A stretch of 64,000 nucleotides of DNA from Gemmatimonadales bacterium (GTDB lineage Bacteria; Gemmatimonadota; Gemmatimonadetes; Gemmatimonadales; GWC2-71-9): contig JAWKQM010000002.1 in the NCBI GenBank assembly GCA_041390145.1, positions 366,007 to 430,006 on the forward strand, read 5' to 3'. The translations under genes were made by a program, and so were the position numbers. The notes beneath the pieces were generated by a model. That model was given only the letters and a program-made list of their open reading frames with translations, made no database searches and was not told the origin of the DNA. Of this stretch, positions 18,270 to 26,357 are shown one piece after another; the stretch's first letter is position 1; each line of letters begins with the position of its first letter.

Positions 18270-18729
18270 CGAGCTTTCGTTAGTGTGGTTGACGGCCAAT
18301 CTGCTCCCCCCAACCCCCGCTTGGCGGAAGTGGCATGGTGGAGATGCGCTTGGAAGGGCCGTAAGACTACGGAGCCCCATTCCGCAAGGATCCTACCCGG
18401 AAATGGGAACTATGAAGAAATGGCGCAAGATATTACTGTATATGGTGTTAGCTGGGAAACGACGAAGTCCGACATCGGGCGACCTGAAACGATTCATTAC
18501 AATTGCATCGGCGTGTTTCAAGGGAGACAAGCGAACCGCGGTACCGCGGAGCTGGCCGAGGCTCCAACCCCAGAGAATGCCCTGGAGCGACCCCGGCAAC
18601 GGCGCAGACGGTGCGTAGAATGGCCAAGACAGATGCCCTTCGTTGGTCGAGCGTGACGTACCTCACGTGCAGTCCGCCCGGGCCGTTTGCACCTTGCATC
18701 GCCGATCCACCCCCACTGCCTGAGTGACA
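18270..18729. other. 460-bp divergent intergenic region
   Basis: Separates the multiheme operon from the flavoprotein gene and must carry both promoters. Bases about 18400-18520 are clearly richer in A/T than the surroundings (for example AAGATATTACTGTATATGG). Short open frames here have no convincing ribosome site or recognisable product. No unambiguous -35/-10 pair was found; a Crp/Fnr-like palindrome is listed separately. Confidence 0.6.
18652..18667. promoter_or_regulatory. Crp/Fnr-like palindrome upstream of the flavoprotein
   Basis: CGTGA-N6-TCACG, symmetric half-sites with the spacing of Crp/Fnr-family operators (TGTGA-N6-TCACA), 63 bases upstream of the flavoprotein start and between two redox operons. 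It differs from the consensus at the outer base of each half. Five-base half-sites can arise by chance. Confidence 0.3.
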
Positions 18730-20097
18730 ATGGACCTGCTGATCTACGCCATTTTCGGCCTGTTCCTCGTCGGTCCGCTGGTGATCCATATCCGGAAGAC
18801 CCGGCGCCGGGAGCACGCGGCGCTCGCGGCCGCCGAACGCGGCAAGCTCCATTCGAGCGGGCCGCGGGCGCAGCATCCCCACATCGACGTGTCCCACTGC
18901 ATCGGTTGCGGCGCCTGTGTGGACGTCTGCCCGGAGGGAAACGTCCTGGCGGTAATCGCGGGAAAGGCCGCCATCATCAACGGACACAAGTGCATCGGTC
19001 ACAGTGTCTGCGCCGAGGTCTGTCCGGTGGGTGCCATCGAGATTGTGATGGCCGATCCGAGTATCAGCGCCGATATGCCAAGGCTCTCGCGCGAGTACGA
19101 GACCAACATCCCCGGCCTCTTCATCATCGGTGAACTCGGGGGACTGGCCCTGATCAAGAACGCGGTGAACCAGGGTCGCGAATGCATGGACACGATCGCT
19201 CGCCGGGTCGCCTCGCAACCCAGCACGCCGGACATCCTCGATGTATGCATCGTCGGTGCAGGCCCCGGCGGTCTGAGCGCCTCGCTGCGCGCCGTGGAAC
19301 GCGCGCTCAGCTACGTGACCCTTGAGCAGGAGGAAGTCGGGGGCACCGTCGCCAAGTACCCCAGGCAAAAGCTGGTCATGACGAGCCCGGTGGAGTTCCC
19401 ACTCCACGGCAGGTTCAAGAAGTTGGAAATCTCGAAGGAGGAATTGCTCGCGTTCTGGGCTTCCGTCATCGCGCGGGGTGATCTCACGGTCCGGACCGGG
19501 GAGAAGGTGCAGGCCATCGACCAGGAGGCCGACGGCACGTTTCGCATCACCAGCACGGGCGGCACCTTCCGGGCTCGCCACGTCGTGCTGGCGCTGGGTC
19601 GGCGGGGCACCCCCCGAAAGCTCAACATCCCGGGGGAGGAGTTGCCGAAGGTGATGTACAGCCTCATCGAGGCGGACGCCTATGTCGACGCGAAGATCCT
19701 CGTGGTCGGCGGCGGCGACAGCGCCGTCGAGGCGGCGCTTGGCCTGGCATACCAAAAAGGCAACCAGGTCACGCTCTCGTACCGGAAGGCGGAGTTCAGC
19801 CGGATCAAGGAGCGGAACGCGCAGAAGCTGCAGGAGGCGATCAAGGGGAAGAAGATTCGAGTGCTGTTTGAATCCCAGCCAACGGAGGTCCGGGAGAAAT
19901 CGGTGCTCATCGCTGTTGGCGACAGTGTCACGGAGCTTCAGAACGACTGGATGTGGGTCTTCGCGGGAGGGGAGCCGCCCAACGCATTCCTGAAGAAGGT
20001 CGGGGTGGCCATGGGCGACCAGGACATGACGGCGGCGGCCGGTGAGGAAGCGCGCCTCGCGCTGGCGCATTCGCCGGCGGCTGCGGATATTCAATAA
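18730..20097 (+). CDS. Membrane-anchored ferredoxin / FAD-NAD(P) oxidoreductase
   Basis: 455 residues. Residues 3-22 form one transmembrane anchor. A two-cluster ferredoxin domain follows: CIGCGACVDVCP (Cys57/60/63/67) and CIGHSVCAEVCP, where His91 stands in for the second cysteine of motif 2. Then comes a TrxR-like flavoprotein with an FAD fingerprint (VCIVGAGPGGLSAS, about 172-185) and an NAD(P) fingerprint (ILVVGGGDSAVEAA). The TrxR CxxC is absent, as in YpdA-type reductases. A segment at about 125-160 (NIPGLFIIGELGGLALIKNA) looks like the FAD-contacting C-terminal segment of TrxR-like enzymes moved in front of the FAD domain. GTG 18724 is an alternative start. It is divergent from the multiheme operon and could link NAD(P)H or ferredoxin to that chain. 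Confidence 0.8.
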   Translation: MDLLIYAIFGLFLVGPLVIHIRKTRRREHAALAAAERGKLHSSGPRAQHPHIDVSHCIGCGACVDVCPEGNVLAVIAGKAAIINGHKCIGHSVCAEVCPVGAIEIVMADPSISADMPRLSREYETNIPGLFIIGELGGLALIKNAVNQGRECMDTIARRVASQPSTPDILDVCIVGAGPGGLSASLRAVERALSYVTLEQEEVGGTVAKYPRQKLVMTSPVEFPLHGRFKKLEISKEELLAFWASVIARGDLTVRTGEKVQAIDQEADGTFRITSTGGTFRARHVVLALGRRGTPRKLNIPGEELPKVMYSLIEADAYVDAKILVVGGGDSAVEAALGLAYQKGNQVTLSYRKAEFSRIKERNAQKLQEAIKGKKIRVLFESQPTEVREKSVLIAVGDSVTELQNDWMWVFAGGEPPNAFLKKVGVAMGDQDMTAAAGEEARLALAHSPAAADIQ

Positions 20098-20119
20098 TAC
20101 CTGTCGCTACGGAGCCTGC

Positions 20120-20431
20120 ATGTCCGCCACGCCCGTCACCGTTGTCATCATCTACCGCGCTCAGCCCGGCAAGGGCACGGCCGCCCGGGCGGCGCTCGGT
20201 TCCCTGATCTCGACGGTGCTCGCCGAGGAGCCCGACTGCCTCGGGATCACTACCCTGCAGGACGTGGGCGACGAGACGAGGTTCCTGCTATATGAACGCT
20301 GGACCTCGCAGGCCGCCTATACCGGCCCGCACATGCAGACTCCGCACATTCAGGCCTTCATCCAGGGCGCCGCGGCCATCTTTGCCGGTCCGCCTGACAT
20401 CACCTTCTGGAACGACGTCTCGGAAGCCTGA
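20120..20431 (+). CDS. Antibiotic biosynthesis monooxygenase (ABM/YgiN-like) domain protein
   Basis: 103 residues forming a single ABM ferredoxin-like fold: VTVVIIYRAQPGK, then a central helix, FLLYERWTSQAAYTGPHMQTPHIQAF, and the closing strand DITFWNDVSEA. The family covers quinone- or heme-modifying monooxygenases and many proteins of unknown role. The Y/E-RW-x(5)-H pattern is the usual fingerprint. GGAG lies five bases before the ATG, and the gene begins 22 bp after the flavoprotein stop, so the two may be co-transcribed. Confidence 0.75.
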   Translation: MSATPVTVVIIYRAQPGKGTAARAALGSLISTVLAEEPDCLGITTLQDVGDETRFLLYERWTSQAAYTGPHMQTPHIQAFIQGAAAIFAGPPDITFWNDVSEA

Positions 20432-20483
20432 GCCCGGAGCACTTCAGGCGCGATTGGTGTCGTACAGTCCGGAGGAATGGCAC

Positions 20484-20822
20484 ATGTACGAATCACGCAG
20501 GGATCGCCCGCTGCCCATTCGCAAGTTTATCGCGCGGCTCGCCAGGCACTTCGGCGCCGTGCTGGTGCTCCTGGCGGTGTCCCTCGCGATCGGTATGGCG
20601 GGCTACAGTTACTTTGAGCAACTCCCGTGGCGAGACGCGTTCCTCAATTCTGCGATGCTGTTGGGAGGCATGGGGCCGGTAAACGCACCCCGGACGGACG
20701 CGGGGAAACTCTTCGCTGGGTTCTATGCCCTCTTTGCCGGCCTCGTCTTCATTTTTTCGGCCGGCATCCTGCTCGCGCCGCTGCTGCACCGGCTCTTTCA
20801 TACACTCCACTGGGATCGATAG
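20484..20822 (+). CDS. Two-TM, K+-channel-like protein with degenerate selectivity filter
   Basis: 112 residues preceded by GGAGGAAT. TM1 is about 23-43, a re-entrant-like segment about 49-62 (LPWRDAFLNSAMLLGGMGP), and TM2 about 77-100 (FAGFYALFAGLVFIFSAGIL). Order, spacing and the W-x-DAF and D-AGKLFAGFYALFAG stretches resemble the Ion_trans_2 pore module. Where a K+ channel has TVGYGD, however, this protein has LGGMGP. It therefore probably does not select K+ and may be a non-conducting or repurposed membrane protein. Assignment is by pattern only. Confidence 0.5.
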   Translation: MYESRRDRPLPIRKFIARLARHFGAVLVLLAVSLAIGMAGYSYFEQLPWRDAFLNSAMLLGGMGPVNAPRTDAGKLFAGFYALFAGLVFIFSAGILLAPLLHRLFHTLHWDR

Positions 20823-20860
20823 CCGGCGGCTTCGTTCCCCTGTGAGCGGGAGGACCTGCG

Positions 20861-21388
20861 ATGCTCCGTCGTTTCCTCGTGCCCGTCGCCGCGCTTCTCC
20901 TCGCCGTCGGTGTGGGTACCGGCACCGCGCAGGACAGGGCGCCCGCACACGAGGCGGACGTCCGTTCAATCGACAGCATCATCACCGCCCTCTATGCCGT
21001 CATCAGCGGCCCAATCGGCGAGCCACGACAGTGGGATCGATTCCATTCGTTGATGCATCCCGACGCCCGGCTGATACCCACTGGCTGTGACACCGCCGGC
21101 GCGTGCAGGCTCCGGATCATGACGCCGGCGGAGTATCAGTCGCGGGCGGACTCGTTCCTGGTGGCCAGCGGGTTCACCGAGCGTGAGTTGCACAGGACCG
21201 TCGAGCGCTATGGCGCCATCGCGCACGCCTTCAGTTCGTATGCAAGCTTCCGGGGGACGGAACCCACCCCGTTCGCGCGCGGCATCAATTCGATTCAGTT
21301 GTTCTGGGATGGGACGCGCTGGTGGGTCCTGTCGGTCTTCTGGGACGCCGAGCGCCCTTCGAACCCCCTGCCATCGTCCTTTGAATAG
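20861..21388 (+). CDS. Exported SnoaL/NTF2-like protein
   Basis: 175 residues with a signal peptide (MLRRFLVPVAALLLAVGVGTGTAQ). The mature part has the features of an NTF2-like cone fold: an N-terminal helix with a D-x-I-x-x-L-Y start (IDSIITALYAVISG), WDRFHSLMHPDARLIP, and terminal strands ending INSIQLFWDGTRWWVLSVFWD. Such proteins range from enzymes to binding proteins, and no catalytic residues can be assigned. A GGGAGG site lies seven bases upstream. MsrB begins 10 bp downstream. Confidence 0.65.
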   Translation: MLRRFLVPVAALLLAVGVGTGTAQDRAPAHEADVRSIDSIITALYAVISGPIGEPRQWDRFHSLMHPDARLIPTGCDTAGACRLRIMTPAEYQSRADSFLVASGFTERELHRTVERYGAIAHAFSSYASFRGTEPTPFARGINSIQLFWDGTRWWVLSVFWDAERPSNPLPSSFE

Positions 21389-21398
21389 AGGGCACGCC

Positions 21399-21878
21399 AT
21401 GCGTGTAAAGGTCTTCAATCGCGCGGGCCAACTGGTCGGTCCGGTCGAGTCGGCGCGGATCACCAAGTCCGACGCCGAATGGCAGGCGCAGCTCACGCCA
21501 GCCCAGTATCGGATCGCGCGCGGCAAGGGGACCGAAGCCCCCCACTGCGGCACCCTCCTCGACAATAAGCGGGCCGGCGTCTACACCTGCATCTGTTGCG
21601 GGCTGCCGCTCTTCGCTTCCGATCACAAGTTCGACTCGGGCACCGGCTGGCCCAGCTTCTTCCATCCAATCGCCGAGGAGAATGTGACCACCGAGGACGA
21701 CCGCGCCTTCGGGATGCGCCGGACCGAGATTCTCTGCGCCCGCTGCGGTGCCCACCTCGGCCATGTCTTCGAAGACGGGCCTCGCCCCAGCGGACTCCGC
21801 TACTGCGTGAATTCGGAGTCCCTGACGTTCACCGATGCGGCCGACGTCGCCGCGCTGGCCGACCCGGCGGCAGGCTGA
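21399..21878 (+). CDS. msrB: Peptide methionine (R)-S-oxide reductase
   Basis: Reduces methionine-R-sulfoxide in proteins. 159 residues, slightly longer than the 137 of E. coli because of an N-terminal extension. It has both zinc CxxC pairs (CICC and CARC), the family block FDSGTGWPSFF, and the catalytic RYCVNSESL. No signal peptide, so it is cytoplasmic. GAGGG precedes the ATG. The next gene starts 3 bp after the stop. Confidence 0.95.
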   Translation: MRVKVFNRAGQLVGPVESARITKSDAEWQAQLTPAQYRIARGKGTEAPHCGTLLDNKRAGVYTCICCGLPLFASDHKFDSGTGWPSFFHPIAEENVTTEDDRAFGMRRTEILCARCGAHLGHVFEDGPRPSGLRYCVNSESLTFTDAADVAALADPAAG

Positions 21879-21881
21879 GCG

Positions 21882-22499
21882 ATGGGCACACGTGACCCCC
21901 GAGTCAGCGCCTACATCCGGGACGCCGCACCCTTTGCCCGGCCGATCCTGACGCACATTCGGAAGGTGGTGCACACGGCCTGCCCCGACGTTGAGGAAAC
22001 CGTGAAGTGGGGGATGCCGATGTTTACCTATCACGGCATCCTCTGCTTCATGGCCGGCTTCAAGCAGCACGTCGGTCTCGGGTTCTGGAAGGGGGGGCAG
22101 GTCGTGGGGGCCAGCGACGACAAGACCGGCTCCGCCATGGGGCAGTTCGGACGCCTGACCGAGGTCGGCCAACTGCCGTCGAAGCGGGTCCTGACGCGAT
22201 ACGTGCGCACGGCAATGCGGATCAACGAATCGGGGGAGCGCAAGCCGGTGAAGAAGGCGGCACGACAGCCCAAACCGGCGCCGCAAACCCCTGCCGACCT
22301 CCGCGCCGAAATTGAGAGGAGCGCCAAGGCAAAGGCGGCTTGGGCGCACGCGAGCCCCAGTCACCGCAGGGAGTACACCGATTGGATCGCCGAGGCGAAA
22401 CGCCCCGAGACCCGTGCCAGACGGATCGCCACCACCGTCGAGTGGCTGACGGAAGGCAAGTCACGGAACTGGAAGTACGAGAAACGACCTGGCCCGTGA
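21882..22499 (+). CDS. DUF1801 / YdeI-OmpD-associated protein
   Basis: 205 residues with two parts. About 1-110 is a DUF1801-like alpha/beta unit (YIRDAAPFARPILTHIRKVVHTACPDVEETVKWGMPMF, shown in the family around the ETVKWGMP block). About 135-205 is the YdeI/OmpD-associated helical tail (WAHASPSHRREYTDWIAEAKRPETRARRI). The biochemical role is not established; YdeI relatives are tied to envelope stress and peptide resistance. Three bases separate it from msrB, so the two are likely co-expressed. Confidence 0.75.
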   Translation: MGTRDPRVSAYIRDAAPFARPILTHIRKVVHTACPDVEETVKWGMPMFTYHGILCFMAGFKQHVGLGFWKGGQVVGASDDKTGSAMGQFGRLTEVGQLPSKRVLTRYVRTAMRINESGERKPVKKAARQPKPAPQTPADLRAEIERSAKAKAAWAHASPSHRREYTDWIAEAKRPETRARRIATTVEWLTEGKSRNWKYEKRPGP

Positions 22500-22542
22500 C
22501 ATCTGGACGCGCCCACCTCGAGCCCGTACTTTCTGTCACACG

Positions 22543-22968
22543 ATGACACCACCACCGGTACCGTCACCCGCCTCACCGGCCGCCGTTGCCCGCGTCTTGT
22601 ACATGAGCCTGGGCGTGAGCGCTTGCGGGCTTGCCGTCCTTGCCTGGGTGTTCCGCGGCTCGCTCGCGATCCCGGACGGAACCGGGGGCGCTGTCACCTT
22701 CGCCGCCTATGCGCTGGCAGCGTCGGGGCTCCTCGCCGGCCTGGCATTTCGACGCCTGATCCCGGAGCGCGCCGCCGCGCAGGATGCGGACACCTGGTGG
22801 CGCCGGCACCTCCCCAAGGCGGTGGCGGTGTGGGCCATCGGCGAGGGCACGGTACTGGTGGGCGCGCTGGTGCTCGTGGTGGACGGCCAGGCGATCGCCG
22901 CCTTCGCCGTTATCCTTGCCGGCTTCGGCGTCCTGCTCGCCACGACTCCTGGACGACTGGCTCCCTAG
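22543..22968 (+). CDS. Small four-helix membrane protein of unknown function
   Basis: 141 residues. There are four hydrophobic stretches: VLYMSLGVSACGLAVLAWVF, FAAYALAASGLLAGLAF, AVAVWAIGEGTVLVGALVLVV and IAAFAVILAGFGVLLA. A short polar loop with DADTWWRRHLPK lies between helices two and three. No recognised motif. Weak ribosome site. The M42 peptidase starts 45 bp downstream. Confidence 0.55.
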   Translation: MTPPPVPSPASPAAVARVLYMSLGVSACGLAVLAWVFRGSLAIPDGTGGAVTFAAYALAASGLLAGLAFRRLIPERAAAQDADTWWRRHLPKAVAVWAIGEGTVLVGALVLVVDGQAIAAFAVILAGFGVLLATTPGRLAP

Positions 22969-23013
22969 CGCTGGCGTCTCCCGCCACCGCATCCCTCTAC
23001 GCACCGGATTCTC

Positions 23014-24081
23014 ATGCCTCCCCGCTCATACGATTTCCTGACCCGACTTCTCGACGCTCCCGGCCCCTCCGGATTCGAAGCCGCTCCCGCCCGGCTCTGG
23101 CGTACCGAGGCGGCCGACTTTGCCGACGACGTCCGCAGCGATGTGCACGGGAACTGTTATGCCACCGTCAACGGGACCGGGTCACCGCGGGTCATGTTTG
23201 CCGGCCACCTTGATGAGATCGGGCTGATGGTCGTGCACGTCGACGACGACGGTTTCCTCTCCTTCGCGGGGATCGGCGGGTGGGACTCACAGGTCTTCGT
23301 CGGGCAACGGGTCACTCTGCTCGGCCACGCCGGGCCGGTGGAGGGTGTCATCGGCAAGAAGGCCATCCACCTGATGGAAAAGGACGACCGGGAGAAGGTC
23401 TCGAAAGTTGAAGATCTCTGGGTCGACATCGGCGCGAAGAACCGGAAGGAAGCGCTGACGCGCGTGAAGGTGGGCGATCCCGGCGTGCTGACCTCGACCG
23501 TATTGCGGCTGCCGAACGGGCGCCTGTCCAGCCGTTCGCTCGACAATCGCATCGGCGCCTACGTGGTGCTTGAGGCGCTGCGATTGCTGGCCGGCAAGAA
23601 GCTCGCGGCCAAGGTCACGGCGGTGGGAACAACGCAGGAGGAAATCGGCTACACGGGTGGCGGAGCGCGGACCAGCGCGACGGAGCTCGACGCGCAGGTG
23701 GCGATCGTGGTGGACGTGACCCACGCCACCGACTATCCCGGCATCGACAAGCGACGTCATGGGGACTACAAACTTGGCGGGGGGCCGGTGCTCAGCCGTG
23801 GCAGCGCGGTCAATGCCGCCGTGTTCGATCGGCTGGTGGCGGCGGCGGAGAAGGAGAAGATCCCGTATTCGGTCGAGGCGGCGCCGCGGATGACCAGCAC
23901 CGATGCGGACAACATCTTCACCGCGGCGCGCGGCGTGGCGACCGGGCTGGTCAGTGTCCCGCTGCGCTACATGCACAGTCCGAACGAACTGGTGCAGCTG
24001 GAGGATCTCGACCGCGCCGCCCGCCTGCTCGCGGCCTTCGCTCGCTCGGTCAAGCCCAACACGACGTTCGCACCGCAGTAG
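23014..24081 (+). CDS. M42-family metal aminopeptidase
   Basis: 355 residues, the standard length of M42 tetrahedral aminopeptidases. The two-metal ligand set is visible in order: GHLDEIG (His/Asp), SLDNRIGA (bridging Asp), TTQEEIGYTGG (catalytic Glu then metal Glu), VDVTHATD (Asp), and RYMHSPNELVQ (His). Likely role: cytoplasmic degradation of oligopeptides. Cellulase (endo-glucanase) labels sometimes given to this family are not supported by the motifs. The gene ends 12 bp from the convergent HEAT-repeat gene. Confidence 0.92.
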   Translation: MPPRSYDFLTRLLDAPGPSGFEAAPARLWRTEAADFADDVRSDVHGNCYATVNGTGSPRVMFAGHLDEIGLMVVHVDDDGFLSFAGIGGWDSQVFVGQRVTLLGHAGPVEGVIGKKAIHLMEKDDREKVSKVEDLWVDIGAKNRKEALTRVKVGDPGVLTSTVLRLPNGRLSSRSLDNRIGAYVVLEALRLLAGKKLAAKVTAVGTTQEEIGYTGGGARTSATELDAQVAIVVDVTHATDYPGIDKRRHGDYKLGGGPVLSRGSAVNAAVFDRLVAAAEKEKIPYSVEAAPRMTSTDADNIFTAARGVATGLVSVPLRYMHSPNELVQLEDLDRAARLLAAFARSVKPNTTFAPQ

Positions 24082-24093
24082 CGCGGAGCACGG

Positions 24094-25551
24094 TCAACCG
24101 CCGGACAGCCCTCGCTGTGCGGCGGCGCGGACGGCCTCGTCGCTGTCGCTCAGGAGATCTTGCATCGCCCCGACGGCGGCCGGCCCGCCGGCACGGGCCA
24201 GCCCTTCGATGGCGGCCAGACGTGCCGCTGCGGGCTTCCGGGCAAGCAGACCCTTGGCCGGTGCCGCGGCCGCCTGCAGCACCTTCACCGCATCCGCCGT
24301 CCCCACCCGCCCGAGCGCCAGGTGCATCTCGCGCAGCACGTCGGCGTGGCCTTCCTCCGGAAGACGGACCGCGATCGACATCACCAGTCCCCGTGCCCAC
24401 TCCCCGTCAATCCCCTGGGCGGCCTGCAGCCGGACCATGGGCTCCGCGTCGTTCAGCAGCTGCCGGAGCGGCTCGTTGGTTTCGGTCGACCTGATCTTGC
24501 AGAGCGCGCCGGCCACGGCGCGCCGCACGCGCTCATCGCGGTGACCCGCCTGCTCCGTCAGGGGCCGCACGGCGCTGGTCAGGCGCAATTCGCCACAGAG
24601 TTCCGCCACGTTCCTCACGACGAACCAATCAGGATGGTGCAGGCGGTGGATGATGCGGTCGGTGCCGGTCTCCATCTTGGTGAGGACCGTGAAGTACCCG
24701 CGGCGCTCGGAGAGTGTCGGCGCCGCTGTCAGCAGCTCAAGGAGCGCCTCGACCGCGTCGGCGTCCATGCGCTTCAGGATGGCTGTGGCCTCGACCCGCC
24801 GGCCATCGGAGAGTGCGGCGCGAGCAATGTGCTGGAGCGCGGACTTCGGCAGCACCCGCCGCAGCGTCACGGAATAGCGCCTCCGCCGGCTCTCGTCGGC
24901 TTCCTGCGCTTCGAGGTGCAGCAGCTCCGTCGCCAGGCCCAGCAGTTCCTCCCACTCTTCGCGGCGGTACGCCAGGTCCGCCTTGACCTCGATGTCGCGC
25001 AACGGGTCGTAGCCCGGTTGATCGCGCCGGACCCGCACGCCCGGGTCGGCCAACGACGCGAGGAGTTCCGGTGGTGGTGGCGGGATGGGTGCCGAGGAGG
25101 CGCCAATTGGCGCGCTGAGGTTGTCGAGCGTCCGCGTGTCACTCGATTTGGGGAGTTGACGCGGCCCGTCGATCTGGATGGCCAGCGCCGCCTCGACCGG
25201 AAGCCGCTTGACGAACGATTCGACCGTGGCCTCGCCGATCGGCTCGGTCGCGAGCAACCGCACCACGGCGAGGAGGTCCGCCGGGCGGACGCCGGACGGC
25301 ACCCGGATGCTGCCGATGCCATGCGTGTGGAACCGAATCCGGACCTCGCCGCCGCCCGGAAGCCCGTGCGGCAACGCGGTCCCGTCGATGATCATCCCTT
25401 TCACGTCGATGGAGATCGCCGCGCCGTCGGGCTCCAACACCGCGTACAGGTCGCGAAAACCGGACTTGAGCTGGTCGCGGTCGTTCGGGCTGTATTGGAG
25501 CAGCTCAAGCATCCGCGCCAGCGCGGCCACGATCGAAGAGGGTGCGGTCAT
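24094..25551 (-). CDS. HEAT-repeat protein coupled to the ECF transporter operon
   Basis: 485 residues, no signal peptide or membrane segment. The N-terminal 150 or so residues form an alpha/beta region (VLEPDGAAISIDVKGMIIDG, GIGSIRVPSGVRPADLLAVV). The C-terminal half is a chain of HEAT/EZ-like helical hairpins (WFVVRNVAELCGELRLTSAV, DERVRRAVAGALCKI, PMVRLQAAQGIDGEW, DEAVRAAAQRGLSGG). Its ATG overlaps the stop of the EcfA1-type gene (ATGA), so it is translated with the transporter. HEAT scaffolds usually bind proteins; a partner among the ATPases is possible but not shown. Confidence 0.75.
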   Translation of the reverse strand: MTAPSSIVAALARMLELLQYSPNDRDQLKSGFRDLYAVLEPDGAAISIDVKGMIIDGTALPHGLPGGGEVRIRFHTHGIGSIRVPSGVRPADLLAVVRLLATEPIGEATVESFVKRLPVEAALAIQIDGPRQLPKSSDTRTLDNLSAPIGASSAPIPPPPPELLASLADPGVRVRRDQPGYDPLRDIEVKADLAYRREEWEELLGLATELLHLEAQEADESRRRRYSVTLRRVLPKSALQHIARAALSDGRRVEATAILKRMDADAVEALLELLTAAPTLSERRGYFTVLTKMETGTDRIIHRLHHPDWFVVRNVAELCGELRLTSAVRPLTEQAGHRDERVRRAVAGALCKIRSTETNEPLRQLLNDAEPMVRLQAAQGIDGEWARGLVMSIAVRLPEEGHADVLREMHLALGRVGTADAVKVLQAAAAPAKGLLARKPAAARLAAIEGLARAGGPAAVGAMQDLLSDSDEAVRAAAQRGLSGG

Positions 25552-26357
25552 GCCTCAAGCGTCCCGGTCTTGGGGTGAGAAGTCAAGAGCGGCGCCAGCG
25601 CCGCGGCTGTGGGCCGCACGCCATCCAGCCCGAGTCGGCGCGCCAACTCCAGCAGCGGCGGGGCCGGAAAGTCCGGATGACGCCCGAGCAGCTCCGGCAG
25701 CGGGACATCCTGAGCCACTCCCCTGTCCATCAGCACAATCCCCCGATCGAGCACGGCTGCCGCAAAGTCCATATCGTGCGTCACGGCCAGGATGGCGGTG
25801 CCAGCCGTGCGCCGTGCCAGCACAATCTCGGCCACCCGAGCCCGTGCGGCGCGATCGAGACCTGCTGTCGGCTCATCGAGAAGCAGCAGCTGTGGCCCGG
25901 CGATGAGCGCGGCCGCGAGCGCCACCAGCCGCCGGGTTGGCTGCGGAAGGTCGTAGGGGTGGTGCGCCGCGAGCGCTGCGAGCCCCAATTCTTCGAGCAT
26001 CGTCTCGACGGCCATGTGAACGTGCGCCGCCGACCACCCGAGCCGCTCCGGGCCAAAGGCGACCTCGGCGTGCACGGTGCGGGCAAAGAGTTGGGCCTCG
26101 GGATGCTGGAAGAGATAGCCCACCGCCCCGGCGAGATCCTCCGGCTGGTGGCCTGTTGTGTCCCGCCCGACCGTGATGACGCGCCCGGCATCGGGATGCA
26201 GTAACGCCATGGCGAGCCGGGTGAGTGTCGTCTTGCCGGCGCCGTTGGCGCCGAGCAGCGCCACCCCCTCACCGGCGTTCACTTGGAGCGACACCCTCTC
26301 CAGCACGGAGTGCGTTCCATAGGCGAAGCCCACCTGCTCCATCACCAGGGGGATCAC
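25548..26357 (-). CDS. ecfA1: ECF transporter ATPase with intact Walker A but degenerate signature
   Basis: 269 residues from a GTG that overlaps the stop of the second ATPase (GTGA). Walker A GANGAGKT (36-43), Q-loop FQHP (Gln84), Walker B LLLLDEP (157-163) and the switch His (194, AVTHDMDF) are all canonical. The ABC signature is not: where LSGGQ is expected (about 137-143) the protein has LPQPTRR. Its nucleotide site can therefore be completed only by the LSGGE of the partner ATPase. Gene order S-T-A2-A1 is a full ECF set. The symbol follows position in the cluster, not a substrate assignment. Confidence 0.88.
   Translation of the reverse strand: MIPLVMEQVGFAYGTHSVLERVSLQVNAGEGVALLGANGAGKTTLTRLAMALLHPDAGRVITVGRDTTGHQPEDLAGAVGYLFQHPEAQLFARTVHAEVAFGPERLGWSAAHVHMAVETMLEELGLAALAAHHPYDLPQPTRRLVALAAALIAGPQLLLLDEPTAGLDRAARARVAEIVLARRTAGTAILAVTHDMDFAAAVLDRGIVLMDRGVAQDVPLPELLGRHPDFPAPPLLELARRLGLDGVRPTAAALAPLLTSHPKTGTLEA

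Noticed and set aside
18448..20094. 548-codon minus-strand frame over the flavoprotein and intergenic region
   Set aside because: Antisense to a gene with clear Cys-cluster and Rossmann motifs; translation is Arg/His-rich without motifs.
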